From assembly GCA_002718935.1 (NCBI GenBank), contig PBFV01000069.1, positions 1 to 9,825 of the forward strand: a stretch of 9,825 nt of DNA, in the 5' to 3' direction. The notes beneath the pieces are model-generated. The model made no database searches. It saw nothing but the letters and a program-made list of their open reading frames with translations, and was not told where the DNA came from. The first letter of the stretch is position 1; each line of letters starts with the position of its first letter. This document shows, one piece after another, positions 1-6,969 of the stretch. The translations under genes and the position numbers were made by a program. This stretch comes from Verrucomicrobiales bacterium (lineage in GTDB: Bacteria > Verrucomicrobiota > Verrucomicrobiia > Limisphaerales > UBA1100).

Positions 1-494
1 CCAATCCCTCCAAAGTATTCCTCAAACTTGGCTGAATACTCAAAGCTCCATTGAGCACGGCCGGTTTGGGTCGAAAAAGCAACCACCACCTCATTGTTTT
101 CCTGTTGCTCAATCGTAAAGGCAAGGTTGCCTGCAATTGCAAATGATGAATGCCCCCCTCCTATCAATTTGCGCCAAAGGACAGGAGGGCCTTGTTCAGG
201 CCAACTGGTCAGGATTATTTCGTCCTCATAAACGCCATCGCCATTGACTCCACGAAAGCCAACCGGCGAAATCTTTGTCGCATTTGCGTCTTCTTTCGAA
301 ATCTTAGCGGGAACTACTTTGGAATCATCCGCTCTCTGTTTCCTGAGCTTGTCAATGTCCGGCGCAGATGGTCTCCAAACCATTTTGGGAATACCGCCGC
401 CGCGCCATTCCAAGTGGTTGCAGGCGACCCACAAAATCCCGACAATAAAGGCAAATGCCCCAAGCAAAATCTTTCTTTTGCGGGTCAGTTTCAC
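1..494 (-). CDS. PQQ-like beta-propeller repeat protein, N-terminal part (runs off left edge)
   Basis: An open frame begins at a GTG (492-494) that overlaps the stop of the preceding methyltransferase as GTGA, and continues without a stop to base 1: 164 codons of an incomplete gene. A GGAG (500-503) five bases before the GTG supports this start. The product starts KLTRKRK followed by a hydrophobic stretch (about residues 9-25), a signal peptide or membrane anchor, so the rest should be outside the cytoplasmic membrane. Then comes a polar linker and the pattern [10 protein letters not shown], followed by W-P-x-x-G-P-P-x-[14 protein letters not shown] and TQTGRAQW. This is the usual opening of PQQ-like (BamB-type) propellers of Planctomycetota and Verrucomicrobiota. 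Such proteins mostly do not bind PQQ, and the role is unknown. The coupling to a lipid methyltransferase is unusual and suggests a part in the same process. The family call is firm, the function is not. Confidence 0.85.
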   Translation of the reverse strand, partial: MKLTRKRKILLGAFAFIVGILWVACNHLEWRGGGIPKMVWRPSAPDIDKLRKQRADDSKVVPAKISKEDANATKISPVGFRGVNGDGVYEDEIILTSWPEQGPPVLWRKLIGGGHSSFAIAGNLAFTIEQQENNEVVVAFSTQTGRAQWSFEYSAKFEEYFGGI

Positions 495-1507
495 TGCTTC
501 TCCAGCCGGTAATGGCTCACGATCCATTCCATGCCCTCGTTGGTTTTCCATAGCTCCGAACACGCCATAAAGAAAATGCGCCAATAGGCGTACCATTTTG
601 TTGCGTGATCAGTGCCATACGTTTGCCCAAAAATCTCACGAATTTCATCTTCATGCAATTGCATGTTCTCCAGCCAAGCTTCGGCGGTTTTATGATAGTG
701 GATTCCGTTAACCTGCCATTGTTTTTCAATCTTCAGGTCTTTATTGAAGACACCCAAAAGATCGTCGCTGGGCATGATTCCGCCGGTGAAAAAGTGGCGT
801 CCCATCCAGTTGGATTCACCTTCCGTCTCAAAATGGTACGCATATTCTTGATGAGAAAAAATATGGACGAAGAGTTTTCCCTCCGGCTTCAGCCACTGAT
901 TGATCCGGCGAAGAAGTTCTTCATAGTTCTTCATGTGTTCAAACATTTCAACGGACACAACCCGATCAAAGGGTTGATCAGGCCCGAAGTCGTTCATATC
1001 ACAGGTTTGAACTTTGAGGTTGCCGAGGCCTCTTTGGGCGGCTGTCATTTCTATAAACTGCCGCTGGTCGTTTGAGTTGGAAACAGAAAGGATCTGCGCA
1101 TTCGGATAGTGCTCCGCCATCCACAGGCTAATGGCTCCCCAGCCACAGCCTAGTTCGAGAATACTCTGCCCGTCCTCTAACGCTGCCCGTTGGCAGGTCA
1201 GTTCAAGCATCTTGGCCTCGGCATCATCTAAAGTCGTGGTTCCCTCCGGCCAATAGCAGCAACTATACTTTAAGTGTTTGCCAAGGCATTTCTGGAAGAA
1301 CTCAGGCGGCACCTCGTAATGCTGATCGTTGGCCGCATCCATTTCGATTGCAATGGGCGAAGACTTAAGTTCAGCAACCAACTCGGCCTTGTATCCACTT
1401 GAATGCCTTTCTGCCTCCGCCCGCAATCTTCGCCGGTTCAGTCTCCGAATCTGATGGCGAATCAGGAAATCAGGGATCCAGTTTTTCTCGAGAAGTGTAT
1501 CGATCAT
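491..1507 (-). CDS. SAM-dependent methyltransferase, CFAS superfamily, coclaurine N-methyltransferase-like
   Basis: A 338-residue class I SAM methyltransferase. Visible motifs are [12 protein letters not shown] (60-71), LKYSCCYW (79-86), the SAM-binding [10 protein letters not shown] (116-125) and [11 protein letters not shown] (186-196), whose Glu190-His191 pair corresponds to the catalytic Glu-His of plant coclaurine N-methyltransferase (CNMT). From memory, the NQHYEVP, KYSCCY and FEHMKNYE segments match CNMT more closely than bacterial CFAS, and the length is near that of CNMT (about 360). Plant members methylate an amine. Bacterial relatives are usually annotated as CFAS family with unknown substrate. 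In this operon the substrate is more likely an acyl chain or lipid head group (inference). I chose the ATG at 1507 because it forms an ATGA overlap with the DUF1295 stop. An in-frame ATG at 1531 would add eight residues. Neither start has a clear Shine-Dalgarno sequence. Confidence 0.9.
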   Translation of the reverse strand: MIDTLLEKNWIPDFLIRHQIRRLNRRRLRAEAERHSSGYKAELVAELKSSPIAIEMDAANDQHYEVPPEFFQKCLGKHLKYSCCYWPEGTTTLDDAEAKMLELTCQRAALEDGQSILELGCGWGAISLWMAEHYPNAQILSVSNSNDQRQFIEMTAAQRGLGNLKVQTCDMNDFGPDQPFDRVVSVEMFEHMKNYEELLRRINQWLKPEGKLFVHIFSHQEYAYHFETEGESNWMGRHFFTGGIMPSDDLLGVFNKDLKIEKQWQVNGIHYHKTAEAWLENMQLHEDEIREIFGQTYGTDHATKWYAYWRIFFMACSELWKTNEGMEWIVSHYRLEKQ

Positions 1508-2292
1508 GGGGTGATTGTCCGCGGAGGCCATGGGATGAAACTGGAAGTTGTCTGCTGATAATCGCGGTATGCCTCACCCTTGGATTTCAGGTTTTGCTCT
1601 TCGTTGGCGGGAATTCCAAAAACCCGCACAAGCAGAAAGAGCATCAAAAACGGGCAATACACCGTCCACCAACCTCCGGAACCAATAGCGAAAAAGAAAA
1701 ATCCCACCCATGCGAACCATTGGAAAAAATAATTTGGATGTCGCGAATACTTCCACAATCCCGTTTGGCAAACCTTCTTGGAATTCTGTTTCTTGAATCG
1801 AGCCAACTGCCAATCCGCCAAGGATTCGCCAATGATGGCCACCGCCACGATTGCCAGCCCAACCCATTCAACCAACGTGATGACAGCGTTGGGGTTCCAT
1901 GTTGGCACGGCAAAGATCGGGCAAAAAATCATTATCAACGCGCCTTGCCAGTGAAACATGCCGAACATGTAGAGGTTCGCTTTGTCCCCCCATTTTTCGC
2001 GAAGTTCGGCATAACGTTTGTCTTCTGCGGGATGATATGATTTACACCGTATCAGTAGGTAAAGGCCCAATCGCCCAGACCACAAAGCCGCGGCAATGGC
2101 CAGAGCAATACGCCGAGTTTCATGGCCGTCACCTGAAAGGGCAAAAAAAATGGCAATTGTTCCAAAGCTAAATCCCCACAACACATCCACAATACCTGCA
2201 TTGCGTAGTATTTGGCTCAAGCCGAAGGTCAGGTTTACAATGGTAAAGACCGCAAACCAGCAGAGCAAAAGCTGGGGCCAAAGGGAATCCAT
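1504..2292 (-). CDS. DUF1295 family membrane protein (steroid 5-alpha-reductase-like)
   Basis: A 262-residue polytopic membrane protein with hydrophobic segments at roughly residues 6-25, 38-52, 62-80, 115-130, 137-157, 190-203 and 208-225. The diagnostic C-terminal pattern is [12 protein letters not shown] (178-189), followed by AYRDYQQTT (241-249) and SFIPWPP (251-257), the hallmark of DUF1295 proteins. These belong to the superfamily of steroid 5-alpha-reductase and isoprenylcysteine carboxyl methyltransferase, whose known members use NADPH or SAM on lipid-like substrates in the membrane. A reductase role on an unsaturated or methylated acyl chain would fit the neighbours but is inference. 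The gene begins one base after the DUF1475-like stop and overlaps the following methyltransferase by four bases. DUF1295 genes are, as far as I recall, frequent companions of CFAS-like genes in bacteria. Confidence 0.88.
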   Translation of the reverse strand: MDSLWPQLLLCWFAVFTIVNLTFGLSQILRNAGIVDVLWGFSFGTIAIFFALSGDGHETRRIALAIAAALWSGRLGLYLLIRCKSYHPAEDKRYAELREKWGDKANLYMFGMFHWQGALIMIFCPIFAVPTWNPNAVITLVEWVGLAIVAVAIIGESLADWQLARFKKQNSKKVCQTGLWKYSRHPNYFFQWFAWVGFFFFAIGSGGWWTVYCPFLMLFLLVRVFGIPANEEQNLKSKGEAYRDYQQTTSSFIPWPPRTITP

Positions 2293-2293
2293 G

Positions 2294-2641
2294 TCAGTTT
2301 TGAGCCAACCGCCCCTTCAAAAGGAAATCTTCAAAATCAGAATCCTTGTTGAGTCTGTATGTACGCAACAGTCCATAACTGGAAACAGCAATCATACCTA
2401 GACAGCAAATGGCGATCAGCCACGGAACCCTGCTCCACCATGTTTTTTCCTGATAAACCAGCCAGCCGTAGAATACGGAGAAGCCCCAATAACAATCCAG
2501 CAGCGTCGCCACATACCACGGGTGCGAGCCGTGCTGATTAAAATAATCAAACATGTTTTGCTGGCTGCCGGCGTAAAAGCAGACTGCCAACATCGAAATG
2601 AGCATTAGACCAAAAAAGGCAAAGAGAAGATTGCGGGTCAT
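2294..2641 (-). CDS. Small membrane protein, DUF1475-like
   Basis: A 115-residue protein with three predicted membrane segments (about residues 5-24, 45-62 and 70-90), joined by a short loop carrying HPWYVATLLDCYWGF and a VYQEK motif, and ending in a charged tail. The pattern of an aromatic-rich Asp-containing second helix followed by a W-x-V/L-Y-x-E-K loop resembles DUF1475, a family of unknown function in bacteria and plants. I recall this rather than can prove it. The ATG overlaps the CFAS stop (ATGA), and a GAGG lies eight bases upstream within the CFAS coding end, which fixes the start. No catalytic motif is apparent. It may be a membrane partner of the CFAS-like or DUF1295 protein, which is inference from position. 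Confidence 0.75.
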   Translation of the reverse strand: MTRNLLFAFFGLMLISMLAVCFYAGSQQNMFDYFNQHGSHPWYVATLLDCYWGFSVFYGWLVYQEKTWWSRVPWLIAICCLGMIAVSSYGLLRTYRLNKDSDFEDFLLKGRLAQN

Positions 2642-3903
2642 TGAGGATGCCTCAGGCTAAGGTTATTGGGACGCGTGTACACTGCCTGTGCCACGCCCAC
2701 GTTTCTCATGTTAAAACCAGCGTGACAGTACTCCAGGTAATAATTCCACTTTCGAATAAAGGATTCGTCAAAACCTTGGGCACGCACTTCGGGTAAAGAA
2801 GCATTGAATCGTTTGTGCCATGCCTTGAGCGTCCGGGAATAATTGTAACTAAACTCTTCCCAAGAGTGCAGAAAGAGGCTGCCCACTCTTTCCATGGCTT
2901 GAGCCACGCGATGCTGGGCCAGAAGCAGGGATCCCGGAAAGATATGCTTTTGGGTCCAGTCCGTTCCCTTCCGCAGTTGATTGTATCGTGAATCCGGACA
3001 GGTAATAATTTGCAAACCCAGAAGCCCATCCGGTTTCAGGAGTCGATTGCATTGTTCGAAATAGTCCTCCAGATAAGCATCCCCAACAGCCTCAAGCATT
3101 TCGATGGAGACAATCTTATCAAACTGGCCTTTGACATGGCGGTAATCCTTGAACAGCAGGGTCACCTTATCTTCAAGCCCCGCTTTTTTGATCCGGTCTT
3201 TGGCATAATTTAACTGCTCTTCGGAGATTGTAATTCCAGTAATCCGGCAACCGTAATGACTTGCAGCATGTTCGGCAAAACCACCCCATCCGCAGCCTAT
3301 TTCCAGAACATGATCTCCCTTGTCCAGTTTAAGCTTGCCACATAACCGGTCATATTTCGCTGTCTGGGCTTCCTTCAGACTCTCGCCATCGCCGTTAAAA
3401 TAGGCGCACGAGTAGGTCATTGTTTCGTCGAGAAAAAGCTCATAGAAACGATTCCCCAAATCATAATGCTCATGGATATTTTTTCGGCTGTTTTCCAGCG
3501 TGTTGGCCCTCCTGCGATGTCCCAAACGGTTTAGATATCCCAGGCTGTTGATTAGAAGCGATCGCGCCGCGGATCCCGACATGGATGGAGCTTCCTCGAG
3601 ATTTAAAATGAACCAGGAAATAACGGCTGAGATATCATCAGTCTCCCAATCTCCATCGACATAAGATTCACCCAGACCGATGTCGCCATAGAGAGCGCAT
3701 TTTACAAAAAATTCCTCGGACTGAACTCGAATAATCGCCGGACTGGAATCTTCATCTTTACCATAATGGATGGTGTCGCCATCCGGCAAATGCATCACCA
3801 ACCGTCCCTTTTTCATCTTGATGAAATAACGATGGATAAGCTTTTTGCACTGTCGGGCCCAAAATGATCCCGACTGATTATTGCTGTTGGTTCTTTCCGT
3901 CAT
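2638..3903 (-). CDS. Cyclopropane-fatty-acyl-phospholipid synthase family methyltransferase (plant-type)
   Basis: A full-length 421-residue CFAS-family enzyme (E. coli Cfa is 382). Members transfer a methylene or methyl from SAM to the double bond of an unsaturated phospholipid acyl chain at the membrane surface. Visible are the N-terminal lipid-side domain (about 30-110, with GDIGLGESYVDGDWE), HYDLGNRFY (146-154), the active-site Cys166 in TYSCAY, the SAM loop VLEIGCGWGG (199-208), and Glu271 in IEMLEAVG. Tyr355 aligns by eye with the bicarbonate-binding Tyr317 of E. coli Cfa. Gln298 stands where E. coli has bicarbonate-ligand His266, and Ala272 where E. coli has His240. As I recall, the plant CPA-FAS and Rhodobacter UfaM-like enzymes share this subtype, so the product could be a cyclopropane, a methyl-branched or a methylated unsaturated chain. 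The DUF1365 gene ends 13 bases upstream. A purine-rich GAAGGAAGG lies rather far (about 15 bases) from the ATG. Confidence 0.95.
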   Translation of the reverse strand: MTERTNSNNQSGSFWARQCKKLIHRYFIKMKKGRLVMHLPDGDTIHYGKDEDSSPAIIRVQSEEFFVKCALYGDIGLGESYVDGDWETDDISAVISWFILNLEEAPSMSGSAARSLLINSLGYLNRLGHRRRANTLENSRKNIHEHYDLGNRFYELFLDETMTYSCAYFNGDGESLKEAQTAKYDRLCGKLKLDKGDHVLEIGCGWGGFAEHAASHYGCRITGITISEEQLNYAKDRIKKAGLEDKVTLLFKDYRHVKGQFDKIVSIEMLEAVGDAYLEDYFEQCNRLLKPDGLLGLQIITCPDSRYNQLRKGTDWTQKHIFPGSLLLAQHRVAQAMERVGSLFLHSWEEFSYNYSRTLKAWHKRFNASLPEVRAQGFDESFIRKWNYYLEYCHAGFNMRNVGVAQAVYTRPNNLSLRHPQ

Positions 3904-3916
3904 TGTAAAATCTCAG

Positions 3917-4696
3917 TCACCTTCCTTCGCCTCTCACCAAATCTTTCTGGAGTTGCGGGTTGTCCTCTTTTGAGTGATGAGCAATCCCTTTGAGTTTCAA
4001 TTTCAACGCGTGCCAGTGGATTTGCGCCATCACTCTAACGGTCAGCAGCGGATATTTGACGGCAAACCACAGCAACCTACTGCCGGTAAAAGGCTGGGGC
4101 GTGCCGGTTAGTGTGCTGGCCAGAATTTTTTGATCACCCTCGTATTCGTCGATGCGAATGTCCAGCTGACTGCCCGGAAGTCCGAGGTCAAAATCGAACT
4201 CCAAATCCAGACTCGAAAATGGCGAAACATAAAAGTGTTTGGGAATCCTAAGCCGAAAACGGCCTTTGCTAAACTCAGTCAAAACATACGGCTTCATTTC
4301 ACGGTAAGTATTGCTGACCTCGGCCACGGCGCAAAGTGGCTCGGAGCCAGCTGTGGAGATGAAGTAAAACGAAACCGGATTGAAGATATAACCGGCTATT
4401 CGAGGCATGGTGACAAGAAACACCCGCGCATCCTCTGGACATTCAACCCCGTGCTCCCGGCAATGGGAAATAATTTTCTGGCGCGCACTTCGGTCATCTG
4501 ACTGCATATGATCCCGATCATAGAATGAAAACAGGTTGAACCGGTTGTAACTCAACGGAGTTAACTGATTAGCCAGCGTTTCAACTTCGTTAAGCTCAAT
4601 GCCAAAAAGGAACAACCGATAAACAAACCGATGCTTCTTGGGATGCATCCGGTGATGCATCACCTGACATTCATATAAACACGATTCTAATTCCAC
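3917..4696 (-). CDS. DUF1365 domain-containing protein
   Basis: A 259-residue protein with the typical DUF1365 layout: an N-terminal LYECQVMHHRMHPKKHRF segment, then LSYNRFNLFSFYDRDH (48-63), GYIFNPVSFYF (102-112), NTYREMKPYVL (129-139) and KHFYVSPF (153-160). DUF1365 proteins have no settled biochemical role but are almost always encoded between, or next to, a FAD amine-oxidase-like protein and a CFAS-like enzyme, exactly as here. They are therefore thought to belong to the same acyl-modification step, as an accessory or an additional enzyme. The start is a GTG at 4696 inside the end of the FAD gene (10-base overlap). It is backed by a GGAG eight bases upstream and by the N-terminus matching the family from the first residues. 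A mildly basic C-terminal region (about 200-259) may touch the membrane. Confidence 0.93.
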   Translation of the reverse strand: MELESCLYECQVMHHRMHPKKHRFVYRLFLFGIELNEVETLANQLTPLSYNRFNLFSFYDRDHMQSDDRSARQKIISHCREHGVECPEDARVFLVTMPRIAGYIFNPVSFYFISTAGSEPLCAVAEVSNTYREMKPYVLTEFSKGRFRLRIPKHFYVSPFSSLDLEFDFDLGLPGSQLDIRIDEYEGDQKILASTLTGTPQPFTGSRLLWFAVKYPLLTVRVMAQIHWHALKLKLKGIAHHSKEDNPQLQKDLVRGEGR

Positions 4697-5964
4697 AATG
4701 GACGCTCCAAAATAGTTTCACAAAGGTCCATTGCTGAGTTCAAGGCATCCTCATGAAATCCGTACTTGAAGTAACTGCCACAAAAATAAACCTGCTGCCC
4801 CGGTGAACGCCGATTGAGCTGGCGAAGCCCCGGCTGAGACTCCACAGCAGGACGGTCAAAAAGGGGGTGCTCAAAAGGAACCTGCTTGATAACGCATTCG
4901 GGTTTTACTTCATCCTCACCATTTATGCTGACAAAATAGTCAACTTTCTCGGAAACATTCTGGAGATTGTTCATCCAGTAAAGTGTCCTCGGCGCGAGCT
5001 TGCCCTTGTCGTCCTGCTTGATGCGGTAATTCCATGAAGCCCAACAAATCTTATTCTTGGGCATCGCTGAGGAATCCGTGTGCAGAGTGCCAAGGTTTTT
5101 TTGGTATTTGAAATTGGATAAAAGTTTTGCCTCCTCGGCATCAGGGGAATCCAGCAACTCCAGTGACTGGTCGGCATGACTCGCCAAAATCACTTTGTCA
5201 AATTCATCAGGCTGACCATCCTTGGTATAGACGACAGCTTTATTGTCTCTACGCTGCACCTTTTGTACTGCCCGTTGAGTCCGGATTTGCCCGCCGAAAG
5301 GCTTGGTCAATCTCTTCACATATTCTCTGGACCCGCCATCGGGCGTCAGCCATTGATGCTGGGTTTTCAGACCAAGAAATCCATGATTGTGGAAGAAACG
5401 CAGCAACGTCGTCGCCGGAAAATTCAGCATCAATTCTGGCGGAGTGGACCAGATGGCTGAACTCATTGGAATGACATAGAGCTCAAAAAAATCCTCACCA
5501 TATCCCCGGGCCTTCACATATTCCTCCAGGCTCAAGGAATTGAATTTGCCGGATTCCAAGGCCTCAAATGCCTCTTTGTTAAATCGATTGATTTGCAAAA
5601 GCATTCGCCAATGCCGGATGCTGAAGATATTTTTGCGTTGCCCGAAAAGGTGATTTAAACTCGTGCCACAATATTCCAAGCCCTTGGGAAGGTGTTGCAC
5701 GCTAAAAGACATGTTTGATTTCTTGTAAGGCACCTTCAGTTCATCAAACAGCCGGGTAAGGTTTGGATACGTTTTTTTGTTGAAGACCATAAAGCCCATG
5801 TCAATGGGGATTTGCTTTCCGGATTCCTCCGCTTGAACAGTTAATGAATGGCCGCCGACATGTTCGTTTTGTTCATACAAATGGACATCGTATTCCTGAT
5901 GAAGAAAATATCCACACGCCATTCCTGAAATCCCCGTACCGATGATAGCGAGTTTGGGTTTCAT
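4687..5964 (-). CDS. FAD-dependent amine-oxidase-like protein (CPA-FAS N-terminal / UfaD-like)
   Basis: A 425-residue flavoprotein of the amine oxidase/protoporphyrinogen oxidase/desaturase group. The N-terminus carries the Rossmann dinucleotide motif GTGISG (9-14), an acidic residue Glu31 ending the second strand for the ribose, and HVGGHS (35-40). The C-terminal FAD-binding segment is YFCGSYFKYGFHEDALNSAM (393-412). Proteins of this subgroup sit beside CFAS-like and DUF1365 genes in many bacteria, and as the N-terminal domain of plant cyclopropane fatty acid synthase. The Rhodobacter protein UfaD introduces a second double bond into a methylated acyl chain on the way to a furan fatty acid. 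I believe, but cannot verify here, that it is of this flavoprotein type. A redox step on a lipid acyl chain is therefore the best guess. The gene begins in an ATGA overlap with the desaturase stop. No strong ribosome binding site is seen, consistent with coupling. Confidence 0.92.
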   Translation of the reverse strand: MKPKLAIIGTGISGMACGYFLHQEYDVHLYEQNEHVGGHSLTVQAEESGKQIPIDMGFMVFNKKTYPNLTRLFDELKVPYKKSNMSFSVQHLPKGLEYCGTSLNHLFGQRKNIFSIRHWRMLLQINRFNKEAFEALESGKFNSLSLEEYVKARGYGEDFFELYVIPMSSAIWSTPPELMLNFPATTLLRFFHNHGFLGLKTQHQWLTPDGGSREYVKRLTKPFGGQIRTQRAVQKVQRRDNKAVVYTKDGQPDEFDKVILASHADQSLELLDSPDAEEAKLLSNFKYQKNLGTLHTDSSAMPKNKICWASWNYRIKQDDKGKLAPRTLYWMNNLQNVSEKVDYFVSINGEDEVKPECVIKQVPFEHPLFDRPAVESQPGLRQLNRRSPGQQVYFCGSYFKYGFHEDALNSAMDLCETILERPLWN

Positions 5965-6896
5965 GACGTCGAATCTCGTTTTCTTCCTTCCTCAAGCACC
6001 CGATCGGGTACCGGCTTGAGATCACTGACCAATCCCAGCCAAGACATTATTTTCAGCCCGTAATAAGTCGGGTCAATTTCCCACCAGTAAAATCCCTGCC
6101 GAGTCGAGTGCATGTGGTAGTGGTGATTATTGTGCCAACCCTCACCCAAGGTAATTAGGGAAAGCCAAAAGTTATTTTTACTTTGATCTTGCGTATCAAA
6201 GCGCCTGCTTCCGAAAATGTGGGCCAATGAATTAATGGTTTGCGTGCCGTGGAAGAGCACCGTGGTACTGATAAAAAATCCCCAAACCACCATTTGCCAA
6301 CCGCTGGTTTCCAATCCGGGCCAGCTTACAGCCACCCAGCTTCCAAAAAAATAGAGGCCGATACCCAGCAATATGGGGACTATTTTATTGAAGCGATTCA
6401 GAAAAACCAGTTCCGGATATTTTGCGAAATCTTTGATTTCATCATAGTCCGTCGCAAAATTCTTGGGGCTGGCAATCCACCCAATGTGAGACCACCAGAA
6501 ACCTTTGGTATATGGGGAGTGCACATCGGTTTCCTGATCTGATTGCCTGTGATGTTTGCGATGATGTGCTGCCCACCAAAGAGCTCCTCGCTGGGCTGCT
6601 GTACCTGCGGCTGCCGCGAAAAGGAATTGCATGAACCGACTCGTCTTGAATGTGCGATGAGAAAAGTAGCGGTGCAGAAAGGCCGTAATGGCAAACATCC
6701 GCGTGAAATACAAAAACACAGCCACCCAAACAGCGAACCAACTCCACCCCACCCAGATCACACCCAAACAGCCGGCGTGCAGAAAAATGAGCGAGAAACA
6801 CCGCGCAACATCCAGCTTTCCCTCCGAACTGGAATTGTCCTTCGGTTGAAAGTCCGAATCAAAAGTGTGAACGGCCGACTTGATGTCCAGTTTCAT
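5961..6896 (-). CDS. Membrane fatty acid desaturase (acyl-CoA/acyl-lipid delta-9 type)
   Basis: A 311-residue integral-membrane di-iron desaturase. The three histidine boxes are complete: HRYFSH (75-80), HRKHH (112-116, preceded by His111) and HNNHH (255-259), with an extra conserved His226 in NSLAH. Hydrophobic segments lie at about 36-70, 86-104, 172-192 and 200-216. The WWAAHHRKHH, TDVHSPY, GFWWSH and GEGWHNNHH patterns are those of the stearoyl-CoA/delta-9 desaturase group, which inserts a cis double bond using O2 and an electron donor. Length fits the bacterial soluble-cytochrome-independent form. It opens the tight operon, and an obvious reading is that it makes the monounsaturated chain used by the CFAS-like enzyme (inference). 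The substrate and regiospecificity cannot be deduced. The ribosome binding site is weak (GGT four bases before the ATG). Confidence 0.95.
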   Translation of the reverse strand: MKLDIKSAVHTFDSDFQPKDNSSSEGKLDVARCFSLIFLHAGCLGVIWVGWSWFAVWVAVFLYFTRMFAITAFLHRYFSHRTFKTSRFMQFLFAAAAGTAAQRGALWWAAHHRKHHRQSDQETDVHSPYTKGFWWSHIGWIASPKNFATDYDEIKDFAKYPELVFLNRFNKIVPILLGIGLYFFGSWVAVSWPGLETSGWQMVVWGFFISTTVLFHGTQTINSLAHIFGSRRFDTQDQSKNNFWLSLITLGEGWHNNHHYHMHSTRQGFYWWEIDPTYYGLKIMSWLGLVSDLKPVPDRVLEEGRKRDSTS

Positions 6897-6918
6897 TTAC
6901 CAGCAAATTTCGTGAAGA

Positions 6919-6941
6919 AACGCTATCAAGTCTTTGGCGTT
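6919..6941. promoter_or_regulatory. Inverted repeat upstream of the desaturase operon
   Basis: In the 73-base gap between the upstream PQQ-like gene and the desaturase there is a 5-base inverted repeat, AACGC (6919-6923) and GCGTT (6937-6941), separated by 13 bases. Its position 23-45 bases before the desaturase ATG suits an operator or an RNA stem, but five paired bases can easily arise by chance. I see no convincing -35/-10 pair in the gap. Only the repeat itself is directly observed. Confidence 0.2.
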
Positions 6942-6969
6942 AAAAATGTTTATGTCAGGCAAAGGGACA

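Larger units (their letters stand above)
1..6896 (-). other. Putative membrane-lipid modification operon (eight genes, runs off left edge)
   Basis: Eight consecutive minus-strand genes with almost no space between them. The junctions, in transcription order, are: desaturase/FAD protein, 4-base ATGA overlap; FAD protein/DUF1365, 10-base overlap; DUF1365/CFAS, 13-base gap; CFAS/DUF1475-like, ATGA overlap; DUF1475-like/DUF1295, 1-base gap; DUF1295/second methyltransferase, ATGA overlap; methyltransferase/PQQ-like protein, GTGA overlap. Such packing is seen directly and implies one transcript with coupled translation. Family knowledge points to acyl-chain chemistry in the membrane: desaturation, SAM-dependent alkylation of the double bond and flavin-linked redox. 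That all eight products act on one lipid is inference. The 73 bases before the desaturase are the largest gap to the left of position 6970, so a promoter may lie there, or the transcript may start before the upstream PQQ-like gene. Confidence 0.8.

Noticed and set aside
407..494. Lipoprotein signal in the left-edge propeller protein
   Set aside because: The cysteine at about residue 25 is preceded by W-V-A; the -3 position is Trp rather than Leu/Val/Ile, so it is not a proper lipobox. A signal anchor or ordinary signal peptide is more likely.
1399..2040. A 213-codon plus-strand open frame opposite the DUF1295 and methyltransferase genes
   Set aside because: It is antisense to two well-supported genes, its product has no recognisable motif and is of low-complexity, mixed composition; a shadow frame.
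2638..3903. Reading the Gln298 and Ala272 substitutions as an inactive enzyme
   Set aside because: The same pattern is, as I recall, present in active plant cyclopropane synthases, and all other key residues are kept.
1..6896. Local sigma-E/ChrR-type regulator as in the Rhodobacter cluster
   Set aside because: No sigma factor or anti-sigma gene lies in the window, and I could not find a convincing sigma-E-like promoter in front of the desaturase.
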